A stretch of 64,000 nt of DNA, taken from assembly GCA_009823505.1 (NCBI GenBank), contig VZQC01013995.1, positions 649,934 to 713,933 on the forward strand, written 5' to 3'. Shown one piece after another: positions 21,604-33,261 of the stretch. Each line of letters begins with the position of its first letter. Position 1 is the stretch's first letter. Position numbers and translations under genes: made by a program. The notes beneath the pieces are model-generated. The model did no database searches, was not told the origin of the DNA, and saw only the letters and a program-made list of their open reading frames with translations. The stretch comes from Rhizomys pruinosus. Taxonomy: Eukaryota; Chordata; Mammalia; Rodentia; Spalacidae.

Positions 21604-22406
21604 TACATTTGAAATAAATGGCCACACCAATCTCTTGTCTTCTCCTCATGGTTTTCATATATAGGACTATGTGTCATTCATATAATGAAATGACATCAGT
21701 ATTGTATTCTCTGGCAATAATCTCTTTTAATTTGTTCAGCAGGGTATATACATTAAAGTAGCAAGTGCTGTTTGGTCATTCAAACAGAGAACGTGCCCAT
21801 GCGGTCCTTGCAAGCATTCTGAGAACATGGTGCAGAAGCAGAGACTCTTAGATCAGAAAGAAGGAAGCTTGAATTCCCCGGAGTGGCAGATGATGAGTCA
21901 TGGGAGGGCTCAGCTTCCTCTTTAAAAGAACTCACTGCCTCCCACGGGCAAAGCAGAGCAGTGAGGAAAGCAGACTGCGGCGGGGGTCTAGCAGAGATGA
22001 TCAGTAATAAAAGGAACTTTCCTCTTCAATGCATGTGTTTTGGGGGTGGCCGATCAATTTAGATGCCGGACCAGACAGTGCGAAAAGTACTTTATGAGGC
22101 AATATGAATTTTTAATTCAAAAAAGAAAAGGATACATAGCTTTTGTTAGTCTCACTTTTGTCTCTTGTGGATTGAGTCTACTTTTTGCACCAGGAGGCTT
22201 TTCCTCTCTCCTCCATTTGAACTTAGAAGTCTTTTCCTGGATTCTCCGTCCTCTGCCTCTCTCCTTTGCTGTTGCTGGTTCTTCCGCACACACCTGCCCC
22301 ATGACCACCTAGTAGAAGTGAAGTCCTACCTCCTGACATCTGGTTCAGTGGTCTTGGGGGTAATACTCTGCTATGGCCCCAGGCCTTGGTGCGCATACTC
22401 CTGCAT

Positions 22407-22407
<1 letters not shown>
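21604..22407. other. Unique sequence, nothing recognised
   Basis: No repeat is recognised. Frames at 22040-22312 (plus), 22117-22308 (minus) and 22165-22563 (plus) overlap and conflict, and have no domain. Confidence 0.45.
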
Positions 22408-22439
<32 letters not shown>

Positions 22440-22440
22440 T
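22408..22440 (+). repeat. (GCT)n / (CTG)n trinucleotide repeat
   Basis: Nine pure GCT units are followed by one interrupted unit. A plus-strand frame reads them as an alanine run and a minus-strand frame as a serine run, with no other support for coding. Confidence 0.95.
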
Positions 22441-22810
22441 CCAGGGAAAGCTAAGCCTGCTCTCTGTTATGCAGCTAGTGCCAAGCCTTCTGGATCCATT
22501 CCAGAGCTCACTCATTTTAATCTCCAACTTTTATTTCTACTAGAAGTCATAATTTTGGAATAGATTTTCAAACTAAGAAAAGAAAGGTTCTGGAAAGTTC
22601 TTCCTCTCTGCTTGTGATGAATTATCAACAGGCTGAATTTTACTATATGTCTGTTATTTGTACACAGGCTATGCTTTTCTCTGCTTATAGGCGTTTTAAT
22701 CAAGACTAGATTGCAGGAAGTCAGAATGTGATTGTCACTGAAGAATGACTACATATGACACTGTGATGGTGGATACATGCTCTTATGTGTTCATCCAAGC
22801 TTACAGAATA
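22441..22810. other. Unique sequence, nothing recognised
   Basis: No repeat or gene is recognised. Confidence 0.45.
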
Positions 22811-23028
22811 GGGGGTTGGAGAGATGGCTCAGTAGTGAGGAGCACTGGCTGCTCTTGCAGAGGACCTGGGTTCAGTTTCCAGCACCCACATGGTCCTAAC
22901 TCCAATTCCAGGGGATTCTTCCGACACCCTTTTCTGACCTCAGTGGGCATTATACAACGGGTACCCCTACTGACTTGCAGCTAATATATCCATACACATA
23001 AAATAAAAATAAGTACAATATTAAAAAA
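22811..23028 (+). mobile_element. B3-like SINE, plus strand
   Basis: Head 'gggggttggagagatggctc', then 'gctgctcttgcagaggacct', a B-box-like 'gggttcagtttccag', 'cacccacatggtcc', 'aactccaattccaggggatt' and an A-rich tail. It is diverged, with a shortened middle and no internal duplication. No clean target duplication was found. Confidence 0.85.
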
Positions 23029-23905
23029 ACTATAGAATATGAAAGACAAAGGCAACTCTGATGTGATCTATGGGCTTTAGTTAACAGCAGTATATCAATA
23101 TTGGGCCCTCAGTTGTATCTCTGTAATACAAGCTGTTCATAGCAGGGGAAAGCCCTCTCTCTACAGACACCATGTGGCCACCATATTTGCTGCTCAATTT
23201 TTCTATAAATATAAAACTTTGGTAAGAAGCTAAAATCTCTTAACTTAGAAGGTACAAAGTAGTTTATAATACTTTTGATTTAATTATCCTTGATGATAAT
23301 GAAGATAGTCTCATTGACCTATTTGTGAAGGGTCTGAAAAGAGAAAGATGGTAGCAGTAAACCAGGAAGGCAGGTGGATTCTCTCACCCACTCACCATGA
23401 TCTTAGGTCACACTGAAGTCCAGATGCCCTGGAACCCAGCAAAACCTTCCTCTTTTCCCATCACCTTGATTCAAACCCCACACAATATTCAAAGCCCAGC
23501 TCAATGCAACCCCGGCTCTCCATCTGGAAGTCATTTCTGTCAATCCCAAGCCCCAGTAGTGATTGGCTTGAACATTCCCAGGTTCCACAGATTGTTCACA
23601 AACCTATTTCTTTAACTGATGAGAAACATCTTGGTTGTTCTTCCTGACTGCCTTGACTCAGCCCCTAACATCCTCACTGCCTGTATATCATGTGTGCTAG
23701 TTCCCTTTGCTTGCCTGCCTGCAAGTCTGCATGTTTAATACTCTGCTGTCAGCTGTGGCTGAACATGTTCCACTCATGAACATAACTGGCCAAAGAACTC
23801 TGACATATAAATTATTGCTCTCTGTGGGCCCTGAACGTTCTACTCGTGCTAACCTTTGAAAGTGACACTGCTTCTGAAAGATCACAAAGTCAAAAAAGAC
23901 AACTT
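23029..23905. other. Unique sequence, nothing recognised
   Basis: AT-rich on the left, plain on the right. Opposed frames at 23397-23615 (plus) and 23403-23588 (minus) carry no domain. Confidence 0.45.
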
Positions 23906-23920
23906 TTTTTTTTTTTTTTG
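23906..23920 (+). repeat. Poly(T) tract
   Basis: A run of T without a recognisable SINE or processed copy on either side. Confidence 0.8.
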
Positions 23921-25333
23921 AGAAGAATCCAGCCACTTAAGAACAGGGAGCTGCTTCCCAGCCCTAGGAGAGCCACAAACCATCCAAACAATGTTCCACC
24001 ACCACAATGGCTACTGCTCCTGGTAGAGGCGATAGACCTGTGCATTCCTTTCCACTGGTGAGTAGAGAAGTTGGTTGTGAGTTAAGAAAAAGGATGAGAA
24101 CTCGAGAACAGGGGACAAATGGGGCACCCACCGTGCACTCAGGGACATCAATATGAAATACAGTTGTAGGGTTTGTCCAGGACACTCCTGTCTTGGTACC
24201 ATAGGGTCCCTCCTGACAGGAAGTTTACAATCACTGATTAGTATAACAGTTTATAATTTCCATTTAGTTCCTGGGGGTGTGTCACTGCCACTGTTCACAG
24301 TGAGGCTTGAGCTGCCCCGCCCCCCTCCCTGGTAGCCTTGGCTGGTCAGTCTACCCCAGCGGCCTCAGACTGTAGAGATCTTGGTCTAGAAGCTTCCCTT
24401 CCCTTCTCTGTATCTTCTTGGCAGCATCATGATTCCCCTTTAGGCTGAAGCATTCCTGCCTTCGCCTGGGGTTGTTGCTTTGGTCTGGGGCTGTGGCAGG
24501 ACTGAGACCACAAGCTTCCTGTCCAGCCGGAGGTCTCCCCCAGACTCCCATGCTGTCTGCCCTCGCTGTTCTGGACCTGACGATTTTCTCCATGACAAGA
24601 AGGAAGGTAGTTAGGAGAAGATCCTAGACAACAACTTCAAAATACAGAAACAATAATGCTAGAGGTACAATCAGTGTGAAGAGCCCCATGCCAGGGTTTT
24701 ACTAGGGTGGAAGATGACAGTGAAGGGACTGACTGGACCTGCTCATATGGGAACAGGAGGACATGTGCCCAAGTGCTGAGAGCAGAGCACAGCCAGTTTA
24801 CAGTGAGATAGACTCAGGGGAGGAGGATGGACAGAAAGGGCTTCACCCATCAGAACTCAGGATGTGGGTGGGGAGGCAGAGCTGAGAGCAGCCATGTTCA
24901 GTTCAAGGTCCAGAGGGACGGAAGGGCCTCCATCGGCCACAGACTCCACGCCAGTACAGGACAGCCGGAATCAGAAACTGACCAGCAGACACCTCACACT
25001 GCAGTGCGCCAGAACGGGTCTGAGCCCTAGAAGCTTAGTTTCATTTAATGCAGGCTTAAGTGGTTTGCGTGTCATTTTGAGAATGTCTCTCCATCCAATG
25101 TTTTAGAGCGTGGTTAGCTGCATTTTCCTGGGTGTCAAACACCTGCTGTGTCCTGAATGTTAGAAAGCATCCTCTTTCTGTCCCTCCCAGCAGTGACTTA
25201 TCCCTGGTCTTGTTTCCACATGCTTAACTGTGTTATAGCAAATGTCCACAATGAATTAACAACCCCTTCAAATGCAACTTTTAATTAAGTTTATTAACCA
25301 GATGTGCCATCATTTGAACAGCAACTAAAATAA
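23921..25333. other. Unique sequence, GC-richer
   Basis: About 1.4 kb without a recognised repeat. A short GC-rich run ('gccccgcccccctccctgg' near 24315) could bind Sp/KLF factors. Open frames (24351-24593, 24827-25030, 24864-25106) show no domain. Confidence 0.4.
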
Positions 25334-25349
25334 GACTATATGGATTTTA

Positions 25350-25572
25350 TTTTATTTTTTTATTTATTTTTTATGTGTATGAATGAACTGTCTGCATGAA
25401 GGTCTGTGCACCCGTGTCATGCAATGCCGTGGAGGTCAGAAGAGGGTGTCGGATTCCCCTGGAACTGGAGTCAAGGATGCTTTTCAGCTGCCATGTGGGT
25501 GCTGGGGATCGAACCCGGGTCCTCCGCAAGAGCAGTCGGTGCTCTTAACCGCTAAGCCATCTCTCCAGCCCC
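25350..25572 (-). mobile_element. B3-like SINE, minus strand, with TSD
   Basis: The reversed head 'ccatctctccagcccc' is at the right, the reversed canonical B box 'gggatcgaacccgggtcc' is intact, and there is a T-rich tail at the left. A 16-bp target duplication with two mismatches flanks it (25334-25349 and 25573-25588, 'gactatatggatttta'). It lacks the internal duplication. The antisense frame over it (25383-25589) is repeat-derived. Confidence 0.9.
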
Positions 25573-25588
25573 GACTATACAGATTTTA

Positions 25589-26399
25589 AATTTTTGGAAG
25601 CTTACAGAACATGAGAATCACTTTATAAAGTTTGTATGAAGGCATATTTCATTTTAATATATAGTATAATCTATAGTAGACAATCCACTTATGCAAAGAG
25701 CCAAAATGGTTTCTGTTCTGTAGTGATGCCGATTTAAATGAGTAAATCACCAGGAATAATAATAAAAAAAAGCTTAACTTTTTGTGAATATCAGCATTGT
25801 GCTTGCAAATAATCTTTGGGCCAGAATCCCATCTTTGGTTCATGGAGTACGACACTGAGGGGTCGGGTGGTGGAGAGGGAAGGTGTGGATGCAACCTTTT
25901 TTCTCCATAACTTAAATAATTCAGGACAACAGGGTATTTTTCTTCTGTTCCACACATAGAAGATGACTGGTTTTGACATGGAGCGGGCTGTGAGGCTGAA
26001 CTGCAGGGCAGGTGGGCTGCCCTAACATACCCAGAAGAGTGTTGCATGTGTTGTATCAAGAAACCCTGAATGCTAAGCACATGGCGCTGGGCAGGGCTGC
26101 CTTAAAGCATCCTGTGGAATATCACTAATAGACTTTTATGATTTTTATAGCTTCCCGAGTTATTTTTGCATCAATGCTAGCATTCAATTATTTCCTGTTG
26201 AATAAGGAACAAAACAGCCGTAAAGGCTGAAAGGAACAGCTCCTGTGGGGAGAGGTCTCTCCAGATGGAGGCTGCTGGCAGACTGTGACTTGTGACTCAG
26301 AGTGAGCCCGGATTATTATATGACATGGATGGCAGCAGGGCCCACAGACACACCAGGTTCTCAGCAGCTGCGCCTGCACTCCTACTATGTGTCACTTAC
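25589..26399. other. Unique sequence, nothing recognised
   Basis: Repeat-poor. The minus-strand frame 25649-26080 (143 codons) has no domain, signal peptide or membrane segment I can defend. Confidence 0.45.
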
Positions 26400-27000
26400 T
26401 CATGGGAAATGGGGTGAGTAAGCCATAGCACATGCAGCTAAGGGCTCCATCCATTCACTAGTTCAGTGGCTTCCTCACTGACTCACTCTCAATGATGTGT
26501 ATCGTGTATTAGGAGGGTTGAGCATGTAGATGTAGAGTAAATTAACATATGGCAGGACAAAATCAGTTATAAAGATAGAAAATACTATACAGCTTAGATG
26601 TGGAAACAGACTAACTATATTCAAGGGAGTCAAAATTCTTCCGGGAAAAGGTAACATTCACCTCGAGTCTTGGAGTGGGATTCAGAGGTTCCTCAGAGGG
26701 AGAAACTGCAGGAGCACTCTAGCAAGAAGTTGGCAGGGAAAGGTATGATGCTTATGCTTCAATGCCTGGTGGGAACAATAAGAAAGTAAGAACTGTGGAC
26801 ATGACATTTGACTCAAAGACAAATAACCTGGATGAGATCTTCAGTCATCTTGAGTCTTGGCTCCTGTCTGTATGTACTTGGCATCTTTGCTACAAGCAAA
26901 GGAAATGAAAGGTTATCAATAGGTCAATGACAAGGTCAGATTTGATAGTTGGGAAAGCTATTGGAACGAGTTCAATAGCGAAGGGACAGGAACCATGAAT
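26400..27000 (+). mobile_element. L2 relic, discontinuous
   Basis: The block order fits the L2 3' region: 'tcttggagtgggattcagag', 'cactctagcaagaagttggc', 'aggtcagatttgatagttgg' with 'gaaagctattgg'. It is heavily diverged. Confidence 0.35.
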
Positions 27001-27032
27001 CAGGAAAACTAGAAAGAAACAGTTGACAAACT

Positions 27033-27230
27033 ACTGGCTCTCAGCTTGGCTGCACATTGGAATCCCCGGGCTACTTGTTAGACCAAAAAATAAACCAAAA
27101 AAACAAAACAAAACAAAAATCAAACCCATGTTCCACCTCAAACCAATGCACTTAGAATGAAATAAAAACAAACCCAAACCAGGTAGTTCTGTGTGCTCCA
27201 GCATTGCGATCTAGATCTATTGGTATAGGG
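27033..27230. mobile_element. hAT-Charlie-type relic (MER5/MER58-like)
   Basis: The left end 'ctggctctcagcttggctgc' with 'acattggaatcccc' and the right part 'ccaggtagttctgtgtgctc' resemble the two complementary ends of a short non-autonomous hAT element. The middle holds an A-rich (AAAAC)n run at about 27090-27118. Confidence 0.35.
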
Positions 27231-28934
27231 TTGTCTTCATGAAAACATTTATGTAGATACTCAATAGAAATTTTATCTTCTTCAGTATAAACTCAGACAG
27301 AAGAGAGGGTGACTTGAGGAAGATGGACAAAAGATTTGCCATGGTTGGAGGGAAATTCGTGATGAACGCATTTTTGTGGTTCTCTTGCTATGTTTCTACT
27401 GATTTGTATATAGACATCTAAATTCATTTACTTCCCCATATTAGTCATTTAAATATGCATTTATTATTCACATTAAACGTATGATGTAGCCAGGTCTCAG
27501 AGGCTTTAAGTTAACTTGTTATTCAAGATCATAGGGTAATTGACATCAATTACAACTGCCAACTACCATTACCTTTTGGGGGAGACTGTTGAGTATATGG
27601 GCAACTCTTTTAGGGTTAGGTAAGGTCATTATCAGCCATTAAGTGCATTCACATTGTATTCTGATTGCCTCATCCTCACGGTGAGCACATGACACCATAA
27701 CACAGAGCCCATGGCACTGAGAGCCCTGACAGGTGAATTTTCACCATTGTGACTCCTGCCTATTATACAAAAAAAAAAAAAAATCCCTCAAATCAGAGAC
27801 ACTGTCACTCAATTTATTCTTTCATAAGGGTGTGTAAAATTTGAGTTGTTTCCTCAGTTGTTACTTATCAGCCAAATGATGCTCTATGGCTGCCCAATTA
27901 GCAGAACTGGTAAGCAGGAACTGGTGGCAGCCCTAGTATTCCCAGCACGCATGAGGTTCTCATGCTGTTGGGAACTTCTAGTCTCCACACAAATAGCCAG
28001 CATCCATGATGTGCATCCAATTTTTAGTCTGGATCTCATCTAGAAGGCACTTGTTGAGCTCAGCCATAGGCCATGAAGCCTGGGCTCCAGGAGGGGCATG
28101 TGACCACGGCCAGTAAGCTTTGTGCCTGGGCTAATGACAAAGGGTGCTGGAGGTAGGACCCAGCAGAGTGCAGAATACCAAACCCTGAATGCTGCTTCAT
28201 TTGTCAGATCATATCAATTCCTAGTAGTGGAGTCAAGCAAGTGCTAGCTCATTTATTTATTATTATTCCCTCATTTGATAAAATTCTATGCATTTATTTA
28301 GCATATGATTTTAAAATTACCACCAGGAAAAGAACCTAACTTCTTCATCTGGGTCCTTTCCAAGACACCACAGTGGGTGAGTGGACCTCAGCGGATGATG
28401 TAAGAGGACAAAGAGGTGGGGATAAGGGTGAGCTCTAGGCTCCACGATTTTCCTCCCAACTTCAAGCAGAGAAGGTTTGCTCTTATTAATTTTATATTTG
28501 AAGAAAGTCTCTGTTATAAGCATAGTGCCCTTGACATGAGAAATCTTGGGGTAAAATAGTTGCTTATGTCAGTCAGTTGAACTTACTCATTTGATTATCT
28601 GAAGATTCAGTTTTGATCCTCTACATGTCTTCAAAAAGTGACATGAACATAGCAGAAAAGAGCTGTTATAAAGACCATGACTCTGACTCTCAGGAGAGGT
28701 CTAGGTCCATTCACAGACCCCCTCACCACAGCCAGCAGACAACTGGGGTAAAGATGGGATTTCTGAATTGCCCATTCTGGTTACTAGGCTTTAAAAACCT
28801 TTAGCCAAGGGTGGTTCAACACTGACATGCCAAAAAGTACCAGACACTGCAAGGAAGTGGAGAGCCAAACTACGGCTGTGCTCTGCAGTGCAGGGATTGG
28901 TCTTCGTCACAGGGAGTGAGAAATATTTCAGTTC
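27231..28934. other. Unique sequence, nothing recognised
   Basis: It includes a poly(A) run at 27770-27782 and AT-rich blocks near 27420-27480 and 28250-28320. Frames at 27846-28043 and 28613-28804 carry no motif. No gene is supported. Confidence 0.4.
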
Positions 28935-29075
28935 ATGACCTGCTTTGCTCCTTAGCTTGCTTTGTGACTTCAAGCCTCAATGTTATTTTCTGTAGGATGG
29001 GTAGTTGCAACACCAACCTTATAACATTATTATGTGAATAAATGCAGCAACGTGTACAAAGTTCATAGATAAATG
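28935..29075 (+). mobile_element. MIR relic
   Basis: 'ttgctttgtgacttcaagcc', 'tcaatgttattttctgtagg', 'atgggtag', then 'ttatgtgaataaatgcagca' follow MIR core to 3' order. Confidence 0.5.
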
Positions 29076-29229
29076 ACTTGGTAATTTATTGACATTTTCT
29101 GTAGAAGTCAAAAATATCTTTGGGGCACCAGAGCATTGTAACTGCATCTATCAACTAATTCATACCAGAAACCCTGAACTGTAAAGATTTGTGAAGACCA
29201 CAAAAGATTATGTAGAGCATTTCAGAAAA

Positions 29230-29530
29230 CTTTACAAGTAGCTTCATGTGTAAGACAGAAACTAAGTTTCAAGATTAAACAAAGCTGATGTTTTCTTGAT
29301 AAGAGTTAATATTCAGAATATACAAAAAAACTGTAGAAATTGACAACAGAGGCAAGCATGGTGATACGCACCTTTAACTCCAGCATTCAGGAGCAGAGGC
29401 AGGGAGATCTCTCTACATAGTGAGTTCCAGCCCAGCTGGGAATACAGGGAGACCCTACCTCAAAAATAATAATGGACGAAAACAACAGGTGAAGGACTTG
29501 ATTAGACGTTTATTCAAAGAAACAAGCTTA
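29230..29530 (+). mobile_element. L1 ORF2 relic, plus strand, split by a B1
   Basis: 'gataagagttaatattcaga', 'atatacaaaaaaactgtag' and 'aaattgacaacag' on the left, and 'gaaggacttgattagacg' with 'tttattcaaagaaac' on the right, match adjoining parts of an L1 ORF2. A B1 at 29351-29472 separates them. It is heavily mutated. Confidence 0.5.
29351..29472 (+). mobile_element. B1 SINE, plus strand
   Basis: 7SL-derived wording: 'gcaagcatggtgatacgc', 'acctttaactccagcattca', 'gagcagaggcagggagatct', 'gtgagttccagcccagctgg', then an A-rich end. It inserted in an L1 relic. Confidence 0.85.
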
Positions 29531-29937
29531 GTCTGATCCTCAGAGAACAGTAAGTTCGCAGTAAGCTCACACCCGATAGGATGCCCACTTTTAGAAACCA
29601 CTCTCTTTGCCTGATCATCCACAAAGCCTGCAGATCTGCCTGAACGTGTTTATTCCCAGGGATTGGATTTTTCTTGGGCCTCTGGTTGATTCGTTATAGC
29701 AAATCCCCCAGAGTGCTGGCTAAGCGTTCAGACCTCTGGGCCCTGGCCCTAGACAGCCTGACCCCAGGGTTTGGAATTTAAACCGATGCACAGACCTTGG
29801 GACATACGCCTAAAAATAATTCATTTAAAATAACAAAGCATCTGGTGGAACCCAGTCCCTAGAGCTGCTGGATAGAGAGAGGAAAAGAGTCAGAATGGCT
29901 AGAGCTTGATCATCTTAATGTTAAAAACAGCTTGCAA
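29531..29937. other. Unique sequence, nothing recognised
   Basis: No repeat or gene is recognised. Confidence 0.45.
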
Positions 29938-30038
29938 GCTCAGCATGGTGGCACAGGCCTTTAATCCCAGTGCTTGAGAGGAAGAGGCATGTGGAGCTCT
30001 GTGTGTTTGTGGCCTGGTCTACATAGGTGAGACCCGAC

Positions 30039-30043
<5 letters not shown>
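29938..30043 (+). mobile_element. Partial B1 SINE, plus strand
   Basis: 'cagcatggtggcacaggcct', 'ttaatcccagtgcttgagag', 'ggcctggtctacatag' with a 3' end 'gtgagacccgacgtaat' leading into (GA)n. The microsatellite presumably grew from the SINE end. Confidence 0.8.
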
Positions 30044-30087
<44 letters not shown>

Positions 30088-30102
30088 ACCACCACCACCA
30101 CC
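30044..30102 (+). repeat. (GA)n followed by (CAC)n
   Basis: Pure GA runs from 30044 to about 30085, then five CAC units. Confidence 0.95.
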
Positions 30103-31645
30103 AAAACCCAACCCCCCCCCAAACAGCCCGGAGCAGCCTGAGAACAGTACATTGAAGTTGTGGAAATGGCCAAGAGTGTGGTATGGTCCCAGCACATGTG
30201 AATTATAACAGCGCAGTGCTCCCATTTTGAAACCAGAGGTGTGAAAACACAACTTGCCCAAATCACTCAAGCGAGTCAGGGGTTAGACCCATTAAATTCA
30301 CTTCTCAAAATGTCTCACCATAATGAGCTTACAGCCTGGAATAATTCCCGCTAACTGAGACTCTGTCTGCTTCTGTTCTCTATTGAGCTTTGCTGGCTTA
30401 CTAGTGAATTATAGTCAATGGATGATGGAGACAGCTGGGCCCTTCCATCTTATTGCACCTCCCAACAAGGCACCCTGTCCATTGGCAGCTCGAGGCATGC
30501 TGTCCTGTTTTGCTTACGTCACTACCTCTAAGTCACCACCGGTAATTATTTGAGCATTCCCTGGAATTCTTCCTTGCTCTAGCTCACAATCTCCTCATTG
30601 GAACTCCCTCCCGGAGTAGAAGCTCCTCACTGGCTCCTTGGATAGTGGCCCTCAGGCAGGCTTCCCTGCTAGTGTGCATGCATTTTCTGTCATCCTTTCA
30701 TAATTAATTGCTAGTGAGGTGAGAGGTTAGAAGGAAGAGATGCAGCTTCCAGCTCACTAGCGCCCAGCAGCAGCTCGGGGCTGGGCTGAGGGGTCTCCTC
30801 TGCTTGAGTTTGCAGGCTGCTCATTTCTCATTGCGTGGAAAGCAATGCAATCCTTTTCCTTTCTGCCTCTCTTTACATCACGGTCCCCTTCCACACTGAC
30901 ATCCACTTTGCCTCTCAACATGAACAAAATACTCTCTAGATCCCTTTTCTCTAATGTTCTTGAGGCCTTCAATCATGTTATATTGCATGTCATTTAAAAA
31001 CATACATCACTCCTTTAACAATAGTCACTGAAATCAGACTGCAGAGGTGTTCTCCCAGGTTCTCACACACCCGCTGTGGGCTTCCTTTCCTGTTGCAAGG
31101 CTGAGCTCCACTGTGTTCAGTTCTGGTCTTCTAGTTAATGCTAACAACTGTTGCTCAAGTCACTGTTCTCTTCTAATTTTTAAAACCATTCTGACAGTGA
31201 CAGTGGGCTCTGGAAAGGATGGTGCTGCCTGAAAGGTGGGGTGTGCCATGCACGATTACAGCTTCCACAAGGGCATTGACAGACATGGAAAACAAGCAAT
31301 GGAATCAAAGACTAACACAGGTGAAATCTCCAATGCGCTGAGGATACAGCATGCAAAGTTTTTGCATTGTGACACTGTAAACAGAATAATAAGTGACTTG
31401 GAAATCCGTATTGAAAGCCCTTACTACCTTTGGATCATGCTTAGTCTTTGTGCATCCTTGTGCATTGCCATCAGCCAACAAACTATAATTTCATGCTTGA
31501 CTGGCCTAATACAGTCCTAGGCTCCAGATTCTACACAACCAGGCCAAGCCAAAGAAGTTAAGGGAAAAGCAAATAAATAAATAATGGAAAGAGATTGCCA
31601 CTACCAGCCTGAAATATAGAACGCTTCTCGAAATTTCTCAGTGTT
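30103..31645. other. Unique sequence, nothing recognised
   Basis: About 1.5 kb without a recognised repeat. Frames at 30757-30972 (minus), 31047-31232 and 31236-31520 (plus) have no domain. Confidence 0.45.
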
Positions 31646-31664
31646 TTTTTTTTTTTTTTTTTTT
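31646..31664 (+). repeat. Poly(T) tract
   Basis: A T-run with no processed sequence recognised beside it. Confidence 0.8.
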
Positions 31665-33020
31665 GCCAGTATTTAGCTGAAGGACTCTTCTGATGCCCTG
31701 CTGATTAAACATTAGCTAGATATTTCTGGTGCACCTGCCGTGGCCAGGCACAGTAGTAGGCCTGCAGGCTATAATGTGGAGGAAACAGGTATTAATGAAT
31801 GCTTGGAATTTCTCAATGGAAACCAGATGGTTCTCCATGGCAGTCCCACTGTGGCTGGAGGAGTCCTGAATAGACTTGCAGAGGTGCCCACTGGGTCCTG
31901 GCAGCTTCCCAGGCCTCTCTGCATCTTCAGGGTTTCCACCGGAGAGGGCTGGTTACTCCCCACCGTTTCTCCCATGCGATTCACATTCATCGGCTGCCAG
32001 CTGTCGGTATTCAGGACTGACTCAGAAAAGCCCTTCTGCTCAGGTCTGTGTGCAGTCAGTCCAGTTCTCTTCAGGCCTCGAACCATCACCAGATGCCTTT
32101 CAGTTGCTCTTTCTAAGATGATGGTATAAATGGGTTGGCCTGAGGAATGCAAAGAAGAGAGACTGGGAACGTACTGAAATTTGTCAGTCATCAACTAGAA
32201 TGACGTTCTTCATTTAGCCATATTTTAGGCAGTTAGACTCCTCCAAACTTAAGCACTGTTGCTGGTAGCAGCATCATAATTAAAGCTGAAAAGGCCACTT
32301 ACTTCTAAGAAATTTCTTTAAGAAATCCTTAACAAAAACCTGAAGACTGTCTCTCTCATTATCCTTTAGGCTGAAAGTCTGTCCAAATACCTTTGGTACT
32401 TCCAGCAAATATAATAAATTCTGTTCTCTGAGGGTGTTTCAGAGTAGCATTAATTTGGTCTGATTGGTAGGCAATTTTCTTTAATTAGAATCTTTTTTCT
32501 CTGTTCTTTACTGCTTCTGTAGCGCATGCTCTTTGGAGCAGTGGGCTTAAGGATGCTTAGCTCTCCTGAACTTTCAGTCTTAAGAATGTCCCCTTGAGAT
32601 CAGATCAGTTTGGGGGCTTCTCATGCCTCCATCTTCTGTGGGATTTCTATAAAAAATAATAATAATTCAGTAGCTTGGGTTGCAAAGGAGGGCAGAAGAT
32701 TCACTATGTCACAGTTGAAAAATGCATATTTTAGTGGAAGAAGAATGAAAGGTATTGGAAGACACACAGCAACAATTATTATTGTCCATCCATGAATTGA
32801 AATACATATTCCAGAAGGTGGTACGTTCTTGCCTTCGGGTCATAAGTAGGGAAAGCTGTGTGAAATGACTGGAAAGAGATGAAAATTAGAGAATTTTGAA
32901 ACTTGCTCAAACAAACCGAAAATATATTCATTTATTGAAACTGCTCCAACAAGCAAATGCAAAAAAAAATTATGCTAATTGGCACAGGGACTGAAATCTT
33001 TTACAATAGTGATTTACTAT
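31665..33020. other. Unique sequence, nothing recognised
   Basis: Two opposed frames of similar length overlap (31740-32129 plus, 31769-32194 minus); neither has a domain. The right part is AT-rich. No repeat is recognised. Confidence 0.45.
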
Positions 33021-33036
33021 AAGAATTAATAATATT

Positions 33037-33244
33037 ATTTCTTATTTTTTATTTATTTTTTATGTGTATGAATGTACTGTCTGCATGTAGGTTTGTGCGC
33101 CTGTGTTGTGCAATGCCATGGAGGTCAGAAGAGGGTGTTGGATTCCCCTGGTACTGGAGTTAAAGACAGTGGGTGCTGGGAATCAAACCCGGGTCCTGCA
33201 AGAGCAGTCGGTGCTCTTAACCGCTAGGCTACCTCTCCAGCCCC
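33037..33244 (-). mobile_element. B3-like SINE, minus strand, with TSD
   Basis: Reversed tail at left, reversed B box 'gaatcaaacccgggtcc' and reversed head 'ggctacctctccagcccc' at right. Near-identical flanks 'aagaattaataatatta' (from 33021) and 'aagaattaatattatta' (from 33245) are the target duplication. It lacks the internal duplication, and the middle near the B box is shortened. Confidence 0.88.
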
Positions 33245-33261
33245 AAGAATTAATATTATTA

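Noticed and set aside
22165..22563. 132-codon frame with a polyalanine run
   Set aside because: The run comes from the (GCT)n microsatellite and the remainder has no family resemblance. A minus-strand frame is equally open.
23906..24000. Poly(T) as the tail of a reversed processed pseudogene
   Set aside because: Neither side resembles a known transcript and no target duplication was found.
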